Positions 1 through 10,054 of a stretch of 64,000 nt of DNA are shown one piece after another; the first letter of the stretch is position 1; the number at the start of each line of letters is the position of its first letter. The notes below the pieces were generated by a model. The model ran no database searches, was not told where the DNA came from, and worked only from the letters and a program-made list of their open reading frames with translations. A program made the position numbers and the translations under genes. This stretch comes from Cunninghamia lanceolata (taxonomy: Eukaryota > Streptophyta > Pinopsida > Cupressales > Cupressaceae), in assembly GCA_027924645.1 (NCBI GenBank), contig BSBN01000809.1, positions 45,848,001-45,912,000 on the forward strand. The letters run 5' to 3'.

Positions 1-90
1 TGCAGAGGAACAAATGGCTAGCTCGCTACGTGCAGAATTTCAGCTTAGTTTTACCCTTGCAGGTCAGCATAGCTAGCAACTCTTCTCTCT

Positions 91-98
91 CTATAAAG
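91..98 (+). promoter_or_regulatory. TATA box of G1 LTR
   Basis: CTATAAAG follows a CT-rich stretch and is conserved at 34184-34191 in the other LTR. It lies about 150 bp upstream of the first ATG of the LTR-borne ORF, so LTR transcripts would read through that ORF. Confidence 0.55.
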
Positions 99-241
99 GC
101 TTCATATCTTCTTTGAAGGGTTAGAGATTTTAATTTCCCACATATCTGCACAAAGACTTCTCTCTTAGTGTCTTGCCTCATTCTCCACTCTCTGCGTGTA
201 TATCTGAGTCTCTTATTTTCTGGTTTCTCGAGCACATAAAA

Positions 242-3200
242 ATGAAATTTAAGTTCCAAGGGACCCCTGTGGCCTCCATTATGGAGAATGGTCTTGCTGG
301 AGTGAGAGATACGAATTTGGGCCATGTTGATTTAGATGATTTTTGGAGGAGAATGCGGTCTAAGAAAAGAACTCCTTTGGTGGAGAAAATTATCAGCAAC
401 GGCTTGCATAAAGCTAGTGGCTTTCTGCTTGCTATGCATTGTCCCGGGTTAATGGTTGCATGTGCCAATGGTTATTTCCCAGACTCTCAGGATATAAAAA
501 CTCCCAGTGGTACTATGGTGGCTAAAATTGATTCTGAATCTATTGCTTCAGCTCTGGACTTGGAAGAATATGAAGATAATGTTGATGTTTATGTTTCCTT
601 GGCCTGGAATTACTATAATGAGAAGAAGGACTAGTGTCGTACATGTGTCTCCAAGCATTGGCTGGAATGGGAAGTCCCAGCTGCCTGCTAATCTGAAAAG
701 GAGCCATTTCAAAGAAGAAATCTTAGACATGATAACCCTACTGAACAGAGTGGTTGGGAGTCCTGAGTCAGATGTCTTTGAGTTCTAGATGTGCAGGTTT
801 ATCTTGTTAATTTGCGGAGAGCACCAAATTGACTGGCCAAAAATCATCAGTGATTGTCTACATGAGCAGCTGGTAAATTTTATATGAAGCATAAGCTTTA
901 ACATGTGCTCCCATCTGGTCTACATCTTGGCTCAAAAAGAGGTTGCTTGGCCTGGTCTGAGGACTCAAAGGAGTTCTTTAGAAAGTATGCATGTGTATCA
1001 ATTTTTTCCTCAATTGCAAAGAAATGAAGGTATGAAGGATTTCTGACGTGTGAATTATGTTTTTTTTATTTTGCTAGCTAAAAGAATTGATGGCTCAATA
1101 GAGAAAAGATTTTCTGTAGAAGCATTTACATTGGTCACAAAATTTGGGAGTGTTTATATTTAGTTTGACCGCTTCTTGTATTTAAGAATTGGGGGTTATG
1201 AAAATGCCCCATTAAAATTGCCTCGATACCCCTCTGACTATTTGGTGTTGCTGGAAGTTTGTCGCCAAATGGCAGCGGTAAATGTCAGATATCAGGCAAT
1301 AAAAAAGAAAGGATATTCTTTTCCTGTGTCTTTGTCTTTCTATTCATACAAAAACAATGATGGTGCCTAGAATGTGGACAAATTATTGTCTGAATTTAGC
1401 CTTCATAGTTTGTCTCCTGCGTATCATTTGACAACAAAAAATTTATAAAGGAAAATATGCATGGAGGTGGTTCTTACTCACACTTTCTTCAGCTTGAAAT
1501 TTTTTGGGAAGATTGTATTGATGAAAGAGAAGTTCAAAAGAGGAAGTGGATGAGATTGACTGTTGATCAAGTCCATGCCTTCAAGATGAATATTCAGGTC
1601 CCAGATATAATTGATGATTTTTCAAATCTTCTACCTTTGCCCCCAATAAAATGGTTTGAGAAGGAGGTTACAAATATTATGTTGCTATCATTTCATGTTT
1701 TAAGGAGAAAAGAAAAGTGGTTGCAAGCAAAGACTAAGGAGTGTGCTGGTTCATCAACACCAAGGGACTTAGCCTCTCAAAATCAAGCCAAGTCCCAAAC
1801 TGCCACCTCACACAGAAGAACATCCAGTTTGGACCCGGCTCTACAAAGAGTCAGCTCACAACTAAACGGTGACGGTGAAGTTCCGCTTGAGGAACTTGGC
1901 AAGATGAAGACCACCTATGAGAAAGATGTTCAAGTAACGAAAAGAAATACCAAATTGGCTGCCTTACCATCTAAGGATGACCATGTGCCCCCGCTAAACA
2001 ACCATGTAAGTGATTCTGATTCTTTCATCTTCTGGCAATTGGGAGAAGATAATTTACTGCATTCATTAATCAGTCCACCTAATTCCCCTAAACAAAAAGA
2101 AATGCCTACACAAAACCCTCATCCTGCACTGATAGTGGCAACTACCAATGTTGCCAATATACCAGTCTCATCTCTGAACTGGTTAAAGAAAGTAGTCCAA
2201 AAGAAGAAGAGGTACACCATTCCAGCTGATGAAGGCATCGATACTGTTGCCAATTTATTGTAGATGGTACCAAAACCAAAACATGCAAAGAGGATGTCTA
2301 GGATAGTGATCGATACCACCTTAGGAAACCAGTTTTTAAAGATTGCAGACCCATTGGTCAAGAAGAATGAAGATGAAATAACTAAAGCTGACTTCAGAGT
2401 AAGCTAAGTGGATCTAGGGCCATCGACTACCGAGGGTGATTTGTACCACATGCACTATTCAGTGGACATCTCTAAAAGGGTGAAAGATTTGCAGGATGAA
2501 AATTCACAGCTACTAGCACATGTAAGTTCTCTATCCTCCTTTGCGAATTCAATTGCCAAGGTAATAACTCCCTCTACTGGAACCTCCTCCACTGCCAAAA
2601 TTCCCACTCTTGACCCAAGTCTGCTTCAACAAGTTAGAACTTCTTTGTCTCTGAGGAAGGCTATGGACCAATGGGTTGAGAAGATCATCTTTGATGGTCT
2701 CTTATTTATTGAGGAGGCAGTCAAGTTGTTTGATTCCATTCATACTAAATGAGAAGTTTTTATAGTAGAATTTGAGAAAGCCCGAAGTGATCACCATAGT
2801 TTAAATTTAGCCTCTAACGAAGTGCAGGAAATCGCTAACATGGACCTTGGTATTCTAATGACTGAAGAAGTCATAGCTAATCCTAAAGAGCTAGAAACCA
2901 CCATGTGGGCTGATGCATTAGAATGGAAGATTTGTATTATTTCTGTAGATGAAGAAGAAATGGGAAAGGCAGTGGCAATTTATTACAAAGAAATGATGAG
3001 AATTAAAAGAGATTTTGCTGCTTTGGATATGGAGGCCAATGGATCTAATGATGAAAAACTATTGGATGTCAAGGTAATCAAATAAAATTTCAAGAGGGTG
3101 GTGACATAGGAGACAGTAAACTACAGTGCAATTATAGGGGAGTCATTGGGTAGACTTTCTAAGATGGAAGCTTACATTAGCACTTGCAAAAATGGCATCG

Positions 3201-3388
3201 AGCAAGTGTATCAAAAAGTGACTGACTCTGACCAGGCCATCATGAAAAGGAAGCATCACATTAGCAAGACTGAAACTCCACTTGGCATGGCATTAACACT
3301 TGTTATTATCAAATATAGGGCTTACAAAGCTAGATTTCAATCACAGGTACGCCAAATGGCACAAAGTGTCACTAGAGAAGGAAGATAG
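242..3388 (+). pseudogene. Large ORF carried inside the 5' LTR, decayed (copy 1)
   Basis: Coding-like sequence runs through most of the LTR. It starts at an ATG (242) giving MKFKFQG and stays open to 632, where TGG has become TAG (copy 2 still has TGG). It resumes in blocks at about 635-790, 1176-1370, 1457-2263, 2408-2752, 2822-3085 and 3146-3388. The N-terminal half has a conserved-looking block ending FFPQLQRNEG and a block YLRIGGYENAPLKLPRYP. The middle is Ser/Gln-rich and low-complexity, and the C-terminal third is helical and coiled-coil-like. I do not recognise the family; similar multicopy unknown proteins are known from plant retroelement regions. A domesticated or transduced host gene is the alternative. 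Confidence 0.6.
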
Positions 3389-4188
3389 TCAAGGGAAGAT
3401 GAAGAAATGGATGAGGTGGATGATGGTGACATGGACTTGTAGATCTTGAATTTATTTTAATTTCATGCTTTTAAGTTATCTCTTACTTGCTCTAAAACAA
3501 TTGGCTCTGGAGGGCCCTTTATTATTATTATTGTTTAAACAATCTTTTCATCAATTGTTTCAATAAGCCATTATGGTTTTCTAGACAGTTATGGTTTGGG
3601 TAGGCTATTTATTCTAAATGGCTAGTCGAATTATGGATCTTTTGCAAAACTTTGTTTTTGGGAAGGGTGATAGTTAAATTTTGTTTTCCAGCTTCTATGA
3701 TATATGCAATACAGTTAATACATTGGAGATTTAGATGATCATGGACTTTGTGTTGTGATTATTTGAATTCATGTTCTTCTTAAGTTGAATGTATTTCTAC
3801 TGATGTTAATGGTATTCATATGTTCTAGTGGTTGGATGTTATTAAATCTTGCTCACTGCTTCGAATAATCTATTTGTTAGTATTTCATTTAAGGTGGTGA
3901 ATTCCTGTGTATGTATAATATCTTCAATATATGTTGTGCGGTTGGAAGTCTGTGAACTTCTAGAGTTAGAGTTAGAGTTGTTGATTCACCTTTTATAGCT
4001 TTCTGGTTAAAAGCAACCTCAAGTTTATATTCCTTAGAATATCTGTAGAAGGTAGCTGCGCCTTGTTAAATAAGTAGAGAGTGTGTGTAAAATACCAATT
4101 TATTGTGCTCAACTGTTGATTACATTTGTCACTTGTCTAGGTGTGAGTATATAGAGTTAGGTGAAAAATCTGTTAACCAACAGATTTT

Positions 4189-4206
4189 TGGTGACTCTAC
4201 TAGGGA
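4189..4206 (+). other. Primer-binding-site-like sequence of G1
   Basis: TGGTGACTCTACTAGGGA lies 6 bp after the LTR end. It begins with TGG, as required for pairing with a tRNA 3' CCA end. The tRNA was not identified. A second, shorter TGGTGACTCTACT occurs at about 4618. Confidence 0.65.
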
Positions 4207-4251
4207 GAGAAGTTTGTTATATCATCTTTGTGAGTTGCTTGATTGGGCTTT

Positions 4252-4611
4252 ATGGTTCTTCGTGAAAGACGTGCACCAGTTTTGCAGCCTAACGTTGATT
4301 GGCTAGTAGGAGACCAAGAAGATATTATTATTGGCCTCAGGCTTGTTGCTTGGAAGACCAGAAGAACCAATCAGTAGTATCATCAAGTCGATGAGGTGTT
4401 AGAAGAAGAGCTTGGTGAGATTATAGCAATAAACGCACGTCATTTTTCTGACACCTAGGAGATATTTTTTATTGAAGGAATTGTACTTGTGCCATGGAGA
4501 GAAAGGCGTTTGTGAATACAAGCAGACCCTGACAATAGGCCAAGAAACCCTGCTACCAAACCAGGGAATCAGAACCCTGCCAGACCAACTCTCCCCCATA
4601 ATAACCAGTAA
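4252..4611 (+). pseudogene. Short leader ORF downstream of the G1 PBS, decayed
   Basis: One reading frame runs from ATG 4252 to TAA 4609-4611, about 120 codons with three internal stops (TAG, TAG, TGA). It starts MVLRERRAPVLQPNVDWLVG and has an acidic middle (DEVLEEELGEI) and an Asn/Pro-rich tail (PRNPATKPGNQNPARP). A Pro/Asn-rich tail is common in the first ORF or gag N-terminus of large gypsy elements, but I recognise no domain. The final codons overlap GTAAGT (4606), a consensus 5' splice site, so the reading frame could once have been spliced to a downstream exon. That is speculative. Confidence 0.4.
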
Positions 4612-5464
4612 GTGGTTTGGTGACTCTACTTAATTGCTTTATTAATATATCTATAGAGGTGGGCTATGAAAAATATACATGAGGAGATAGGAAAAGGGGT
4701 ATAGCCTATTGGGACCTAAAAATTCTTACCATTTTTTGGCAAAATTTATGACTCCCATAATGAAAAATTTGATCTCAGAACTTAGAAATGCATTTGTAAA
4801 AACTGCCTGAAGAGCCTGCTTTGAAAAATCACTATTTGAAGCCTCTTCAGTTTCAGGCAAAATCATGTTGCAGACATGTTTATCTACCATATTTGAGTTA
4901 GCACACCTGATTTTAGCTTCCTATGATAAGATTTTATCATATTTTGAAGTACCAAGTTCAAAGGTTTTGGAAAAGTTTTGTTGTTTTCTCAGTATGAAAT
5001 CAGCCTAAGAGGCAAACTTTAGAAGTTAATATCTGGCATCTGAATGATGATCATGACAAATTGATTGGTGTTCCTGATTCACCCTATGAAAATCTACTTT
5101 TATGTTTGGTTTCAAGGCTACGGCATCTCATTTGCTATCTTTTCAAAATCAAAAGCAAATGCACTTGGTCCTGATTTCACAGTTTCAACTGCAAAGAGGT
5201 CAACTTTAACCCTTGATATTTTGAAATGGAAGATGACTGACAAAAATTCCTCTTGTACACATTCTTATGAAGCCTAAATGAATTAAATCCTCTAGTTATA
5301 GCTTCCTAGGAAGAGATTTGATGGCTTTTCAAAATTGCAAGTTGGTGAGCCCTAATCAGGTTTTGATAGATGCAGTTTTCAAAAAAAGCTGAAAAGGGCT
5401 ACTTTGAATAATAATATCTTGTACCTCATGATGAATTTGGCTAAACCATTTGTTACACTGTGTT
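4612..5464 (+). other. Non-coding leader of G1
   Basis: AT-rich sequence with no ORF over 70 codons that looks coding. It contains short repeated phrases such as 'AGCTTCCTA', but no LTR edge or gene could be recognised. It is continuous with 22575 onward once COP1 is ignored. Confidence 0.5.
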
Positions 5465-5469
5465 CTTGG
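5465..5469 (+). repeat. Target-site duplication of COP1, left copy (CTTGG)
   Basis: CTTGG immediately precedes the LTR start TGTTGG. The same five bases follow the 3' LTR at 22570-22574. Confidence 0.9.
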
Positions 5470-6573
5470 TGTTGGCAAGAGACACTGTGTGGATTCATAA
5501 GTGTTGTCATTGATGGCAACAAAGTCTATCCCACACATCCGCAGTACATAATATGCCTTCACCAGAAGTCAGATTGAAGAATGTTTTGGTTCAGTGAACA
5601 AGAACAGAGTGTGTAACAAGGTCCAACAATCAAGTCCAGATCTCTCATATGGTGTAACTCGGTAAGTTGCGGACTCGGACAAGTCAAGCGGGGTATCATG
5701 ACTACTGTACTCCAGAGATTTAGCCTCCGGTGCTAAATCAAGAAAAAGATATGAGCATCTGAGTGTTGGGTTCCAATCAGGTAGAGCAGACAGAAGAAGA
5801 ACTGACCAACAGAGTATCAGACTTCAATCTAGACGAGTAAAAGGTGTTGATCAAGCAATTTGTGGGATTATACATTGTTGGCCGACATGATTTATGACTT
5901 CTACACCTATGTTTTTGATACGCATCACAAATCAAGCATGGATTCAGTCGACAGATCAATAACTTCCAAATATCTTGAGTGTTCTTGTTGCTGACTAGAA
6001 AGTTGATGAAATCCTTGATGCGGATATATATACCAGATGGATTCCAGCATGTAAGTGTGAGTTGAAGATGAAAAAGTAATAAGGTACAAAGAAAAGTAGG
6101 GATAAGTGTGAGAACAACAATTCAAGTCTGGTATGTGATTGAATAACAACATAGAACAGACAAAGGATGAAGTGTGTTAGATCAGTATATTGTCCCTAAG
6201 CGGAACTGAACTCTTGCATTTGTAGATGCTTCTCATCAGTTCAAATACTTGATTATCTTCTGTAAGTTCTTGTAGGCAGTGTACCTCTTGTGAGCAGTGT
6301 GCTCGGGCAGTGAGCCCTAATTGGCAAGTGCCATTTTGTACTCCTTTATTCTTTTAACAGAGAATACAATCTTGGGTTAGCCACCCCATGGTTTTTCCCT
6401 TAACAGGGTTTTCACGTAAAAATCCTTGTGTTATGTGTGTTGATTTTATTTCTATTCTTATGATTACATATGCTTTCATGTTTTGATATAACACTGAATA
6501 TTGAGATAACAAAATTAAGGAAATTTTGAGATAACTGATTCACCCCCCCTCTTAGTTATCCTTTCTTTCAACA
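5470..6573 (+). repeat. COP1 5' LTR
   Basis: It starts TGTTGGCAAG and ends TTTCAACA. About 10 substitutions occur in the first 150 bases against the 3' LTR. The right half (from about 6276: GCAGTG repeats, then GAGAATACAATCTTGGGTTA) is shared with COP3 LTRs, while the left half is not. An AT-rich ATATATATA near 6024 is the likely TATA region. Confidence 0.88.
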
Positions 6574-6575
6574 AT

Positions 6576-6591
6576 TGGTATCAAAGCCAAG
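6576..6591 (+). other. COP1 primer-binding site (initiator Met type)
   Basis: TGGTATCAAAGCCAAG begins 3 bp after the LTR end. It matches the common copia PBS TGGTATCAGAGC with one change. Confidence 0.8.
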
Positions 6592-6639
6592 GTTCCTCTG
6601 AGCAAAGCCTAATAGCTTGAGGAAGATCTGGGAATCTCA

Positions 6640-7686
6640 ATGGATGCATATGGTATGAAGGAACAACTTCAGTCTGCCCTAGATGATCTTGAACAATCCC
6701 ACTCTGAAGTCAATAATTTGAGAGGAAAACTCAAACAACCTGATGATTTCATAAATGAGCTAAAAGAAAAACATAGTATCTTTGTGAAAAAGAGAAAGGA
6801 ACTACTTCAAAAATTAGCCAATCAAAATGAAGTCAATGATACTAATGAAGATTTCAATGAGAAAAATAAGCTATGTGAGAAGTTATCAAAAGAAGTAATT
6901 ATTGTAAGGCATGAAATGGAATCAGGGGTTATGAGATTCACCCAAGAAATTGAAGAAAAAAGAAAGATTGAAGATAATCTAAAACAATCCCTCAAGGAGA
7001 AAACAGAGGACTGCCACAAAATGGACAAAATTATCAAGCATCTTGAATCTGATCTTGAAGAAGCTAGAGACAATGAAGAACAACTTGAGAATCAAATAGA
7101 CACTCTTAAACAAGATCTTCAAATTGCAAATGAATACAAAGAAAAATTCAAAATAAGCTCAGCCCAACTTGAAGTTCTTCTTGAAAGCCAAAAGAGGGTA
7201 GATGATAAGTGTGGCTTGGGATATGAGAAAGGTGAAAACTCTGGATCCGGTCATAAGAACTTTGGATCAAGAAATCAAAGAAATAGGCCTAGAAGACCTC
7301 CGGTAAGGCAACTAAATGCTCAAAGATATCCATCCTTCAATGGATACTGCTTCAATTGCAACAATTTTAGTCATAAAGCAACTCAGGGTAGGAGGAGAAT
7401 GAATCAGAATAATCCATCCTTCTCCGGACAATGTTTTAATTGCAAAAGGTATGGTCACAAATCTCATGAATGCAAAAATATACAAATAAACTATTCATTC
7501 AATGGTAGATGCTTTGCATGCAATAGAATGGGACATATAGCCAATCAATGCAGATCAAGAGGATATCAATCAAATAAGCAAAGAAATGTTGTATGTTACA
7601 ATTGCAATAGATCCGATCATATTGCCAAAATCTACAAAAGTAGAAATCAAGATAGAAAAGGTATGGTGGAAAATAATCAGAAATAA
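6640..7686 (+). CDS. COP1 gag-like protein: long coiled coil plus four zinc knuckles
   Basis: An uninterrupted 348-codon ORF 66 bp after the PBS, probably the particle-forming and RNA-binding protein of COP1. Residues 1-185 are almost wholly charged heptad-like helix (Glu, Lys, Leu, Asn rich), a predicted coiled coil. Residues 200-225 are basic (RNRPRRPPVRQ). Then come four CCHC-type units. The second (CFNCKRYGHKSHEC) and third (CFACNRMGHIANQC) are complete. The first lacks its last Cys and the fourth has Tyr for its last Cys. A standard copia gag has one knuckle and a different N-terminal domain, so this is a specialised gag. It is the only long intact ORF of COP1. Coding status today is unknown. 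Confidence 0.65.
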   Translation: MDAYGMKEQLQSALDDLEQSHSEVNNLRGKLKQPDDFINELKEKHSIFVKKRKELLQKLANQNEVNDTNEDFNEKNKLCEKLSKEVIIVRHEMESGVMRFTQEIEEKRKIEDNLKQSLKEKTEDCHKMDKIIKHLESDLEEARDNEEQLENQIDTLKQDLQIANEYKEKFKISSAQLEVLLESQKRVDDKCGLGYEKGENSGSGHKNFGSRNQRNRPRRPPVRQLNAQRYPSFNGYCFNCNNFSHKATQGRRRMNQNNPSFSGQCFNCKRYGHKSHECKNIQINYSFNGRCFACNRMGHIANQCRSRGYQSNKQRNVVCYNCNRSDHIAKIYKSRNQDRKGMVENNQK

Positions 7687-8444
7687 GATAAGGGCAAAGG
7701 TAAAGTGAATGCGGATGAAGTTCAAGAGGAGATGACCAAGATTTGGGTAAAAAGGAGTACAATGAATATTCGGGATGGATCCGCATCAGAATCTAGTGCT
7801 GATATTCCTTCCGGAAACTAAAAGGTAAGCTCTAGCTCAGGGGGAGCAATAGAGAAGATCCTTTTCCCCTAGCCAGCTAGTAAGTGCCTGACTTCGGTAC
7901 ATTGAGTCAGAATAAGAGGTTGCAGTTTAAAGGGTTTAAGGAGATTCACTTGAAAGTCATCTAGTCAAAATTTGGCAAATCCGCATGCAAATTTGAGCAA
8001 GTTATGAGGAGATCCCATATCAGCAGCTATCTGGTAAAGTAGATCCGGTATGATCCAAAACTGAAATAATTTAATCTGCGGACCTATGAGGTTTTTGAAG
8101 AAAAGAAGATACGTTGTCAATCCTCATTGACAATGATTATAATTTCGGCATAGTGATTCAAGAAGATCTCTCTTAAAATAGGGTAACTAGATAACTTAAG
8201 TTCTGCATTTATTACACAAGGAAATTAGGGTTTGTGCAAGGATAAAAGGGTTCCTTCACTCATTATTTACACACTTGCACTCACAAAAAAGAAGAGAAGA
8301 GCTCTGCAAAGAAGATTCTGCAATTCACTCAAGATCAACTAAAAATCAAATTCAACCAGCGATTCGTTCTAGCTCCTGCTTCAAACCCTCAAAGTGTGAA
8401 AAGGTACTTCCATTCTGAAAAGCTCTCTCCGAATCTTTTGCAAA
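7687..8444 (+). other. Non-coding gap of COP1 where pol would be
   Basis: No ORF of note. A polypurine motif (TCAGGGGGAGCAATAGAG) occurs near 7837, closely like the motif that follows pol in COP2 (about 53561) and COP3 (about 61335). This suggests that pol was lost between gag and this point. Confidence 0.5.
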
Positions 8445-8671
8445 ATGGCTACTCCAATGGTTGTCAAGATTTCTGATAGGCCGAGACCTAAATTCAAGAA
8501 ACACCCTTACAAATCTCTAGAAGTTGATCCCTTAGGGGCATTTTCTAGCATTCTGCATGAAGTGTTGCATGTAGAATATGTTAGGGTTTATATCCATGCC
8601 AACATTGAAGAATTTGGAGACTCAAAATTGATGGACGCATATGAATATCTTATGCGCAAATGCACAGTGTG
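8445..8671 (+). pseudogene. COP1 env-position ORF, N-terminal part, cut by viral insertion
   Basis: The ORF starts MATPMVVKISDRPRPKFKK and encodes about 75 residues before leaving its frame in viral DNA (TGA just past the junction). The likely remainder resumes at 18182 with LIDENFELKHEFKALRD. Both parts look like one protein by composition and position. A short Ser/Ala stretch occurs, but I see no signal peptide. The function is unknown. It occupies the place of the env-like ORF of Sireviruses, downstream of pol, but has no sign of a fusion protein. Confidence 0.55.
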
Positions 8672-9496
8672 ACCATTTATATTATTAACACTTAGGAAGC
8701 TTACAAAGACGTTCATCATATACAATGCTCGCTATTATGCCAGAGGTAGAAACAACCTTGATACATGCTAAAGGCAGATATGCCGACTAAAAATATAACA
8801 AAGCTTGGGCAAGCTTTTACAACACTTTAAGAACCTATAGAACCTAGGACTACTGTAGACTACTACAGACAGACTTAACAGACTTAGATGCTTCACAAAA
8901 CCTTAGCTGAATACTTTTCTCGCTCAAAAGCTCTTGAGAAATGCAGGCGGCCCTGGACCCCTTTTATAGATAGTCGGAGGGCAGATCTTTTAAGCCCGAT
9001 CTCAAAGAACTTTGAAATCTGTCACTCAGCATTGGACATGAAGCAAAACCTTATCCGAGGGACATCCCATGTGAAGAGATTCTTCTGGTGGGACCCAATT
9101 ATCCGTAAACAAGATAAGGTCAACCAACCGACACCACTTTACAAGACGTTCCTTTTAACACAAGAGGAATAACTCGTACACACAATAAGGCGGTGTGTTT
9201 GCCCCTTTACACGTGGTGAGGTCCACGTCTTTCCTTTACCACGAGGAGAAAGATGCCCTCGATGAGTGACAAGCCCACTCATTAGCTGGTTAGGACCCAG
9301 TGCTATTAGTGGATGTACTTGATTCCCTGGGTTGATAAAAAATACATCCTTCACATGCCTCTCCATCTAGATGCGTACAATCTGGAGCACGATAGTAGCC
9401 TCTTGAATCATAGGTAGGGACCCTTGGGTCATCCTGGGAGTAATCATAGCAATTGGCACAAGATGATGATGAAGCGTGAGGGATACATCCTGCTAT
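8672..9496 (-). other. EPRV intergenic/leader region
   Basis: Reading on the minus strand, this lies downstream of the last viral reading frame. It holds a TATA box and then about 290 bp of leader-like sequence with a short palindrome (AAGCTTGGGCAAGCTT near 8800). No convincing ORF is present; the apparent minus-strand ORF at 9139-9366 looks fortuitous. I found no initiator-Met PBS here by eye. Confidence 0.45.
8961..8969 (-). promoter_or_regulatory. Candidate EPRV transcript promoter (TATA box)
   Basis: The minus strand reads CTATAAAAG followed by GGGG, in the long intergenic region where caulimovirids place the promoter of their full-length RNA. It points in the direction of the leader. 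Confidence 0.45.
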
Positions 9497-10054
9497 CTAC
9501 GTGTCATCTTCCTTCCAGATAATGCTCAATACCTTTAGTTTGTGAGGCCCATAGATTCCATGATTGAGTGCCTGAGTAGTAGTTCCACTCATACGATATG
9601 TTTTCGTGTGAATCCAAATGGGTGTTTGATGAGTGAAGAAATGATGCAGACGATTTTTCACCATCCAATACTCGAAAGCAGAGTCAGCTCCCGTCGGTCC
9701 ATACATTTGGCACAGATGCCGGCTGATGGGATTTTCTTCAGCGGAACCAAACTAAAGTTTGAAAATGCATCCACTGTAGGCGGTAGTTCCGTTGAACTGA
9801 AGATCATCTGCCTGAGGATATGGCCCTTGGAACATATTCCGGATTAAATCTTTTCCATCCTCAGCATTTAACCATTGAGTAGGATTGCCAATGACAGGAT
9901 TTAAGAACCTTACAGGGAGCACAAAGTCTCTGCACCAATTTTGTAAGATATGACCAACATTAGGGTCAATTGGTTCAGCTTCTACAGAAAATTGGAAGAA
10001 AGGTTCTTCTGTCCATAGACCTGGCATTGTTAGCTGTTGCTTAGCTGCCAACAT
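9497..10054 (-). pseudogene. EPRV reading frame beyond RNase H (unknown function), left fragment
   Basis: About 185 codons continue in the same frame as RNase H, after a TGA directly followed by ATG (10057-10052). The frame is broken once more (stop at 9752-9754) and ends at 9497. Motifs include GLWTEEPFFQFSVEAEPID, NPVIGNPTQWLN and GTTTQALNHGIYGPHKLK. I do not recognise it. It could be a C-terminal extension of the polyprotein or a separate second ORF starting at that ATG. Only this fragment carries the region, so the TGA cannot be compared. Confidence 0.5.

Larger units (their letters stand above)
1..4182 (+). repeat. 5' LTR of G1 (truncated by window edge)
   Basis: It aligns end to end with 34095-38314. 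Hand alignment of the first 125 bases gives 8 substitutions, and several indels occur further on. For example, 31 bp present near 3150 are missing from the other copy, and about 36 bp are missing here near 1620. The right end is CAACA at 4178-4182, directly before a PBS. If the LTR starts with TGTTG, as at 34092, its first base lies 3 bp left of this window. A start further upstream is also possible. Confidence 0.8.

Noticed and set aside
26..468. Minus-strand ORFs overlapping the LTR ORF
   Set aside because: They are shadows of the plus-strand frame; composition and lack of motifs give no support.
1030..1077. Possible small intron in the LTR ORF (GTATGA...TTGCTAG)
   Set aside because: About 48 bp is too short for a plant intron, and neither copy gives a clean open frame across it.
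3960..3985. TAGAGT repeats resembling telomeric DNA
   Set aside because: Only three units of AGAGTT; the plant telomere unit is TTTAGGG.
4189..4206. Naming the tRNA that primes G1
   Set aside because: The match could not be checked against a tRNA set.
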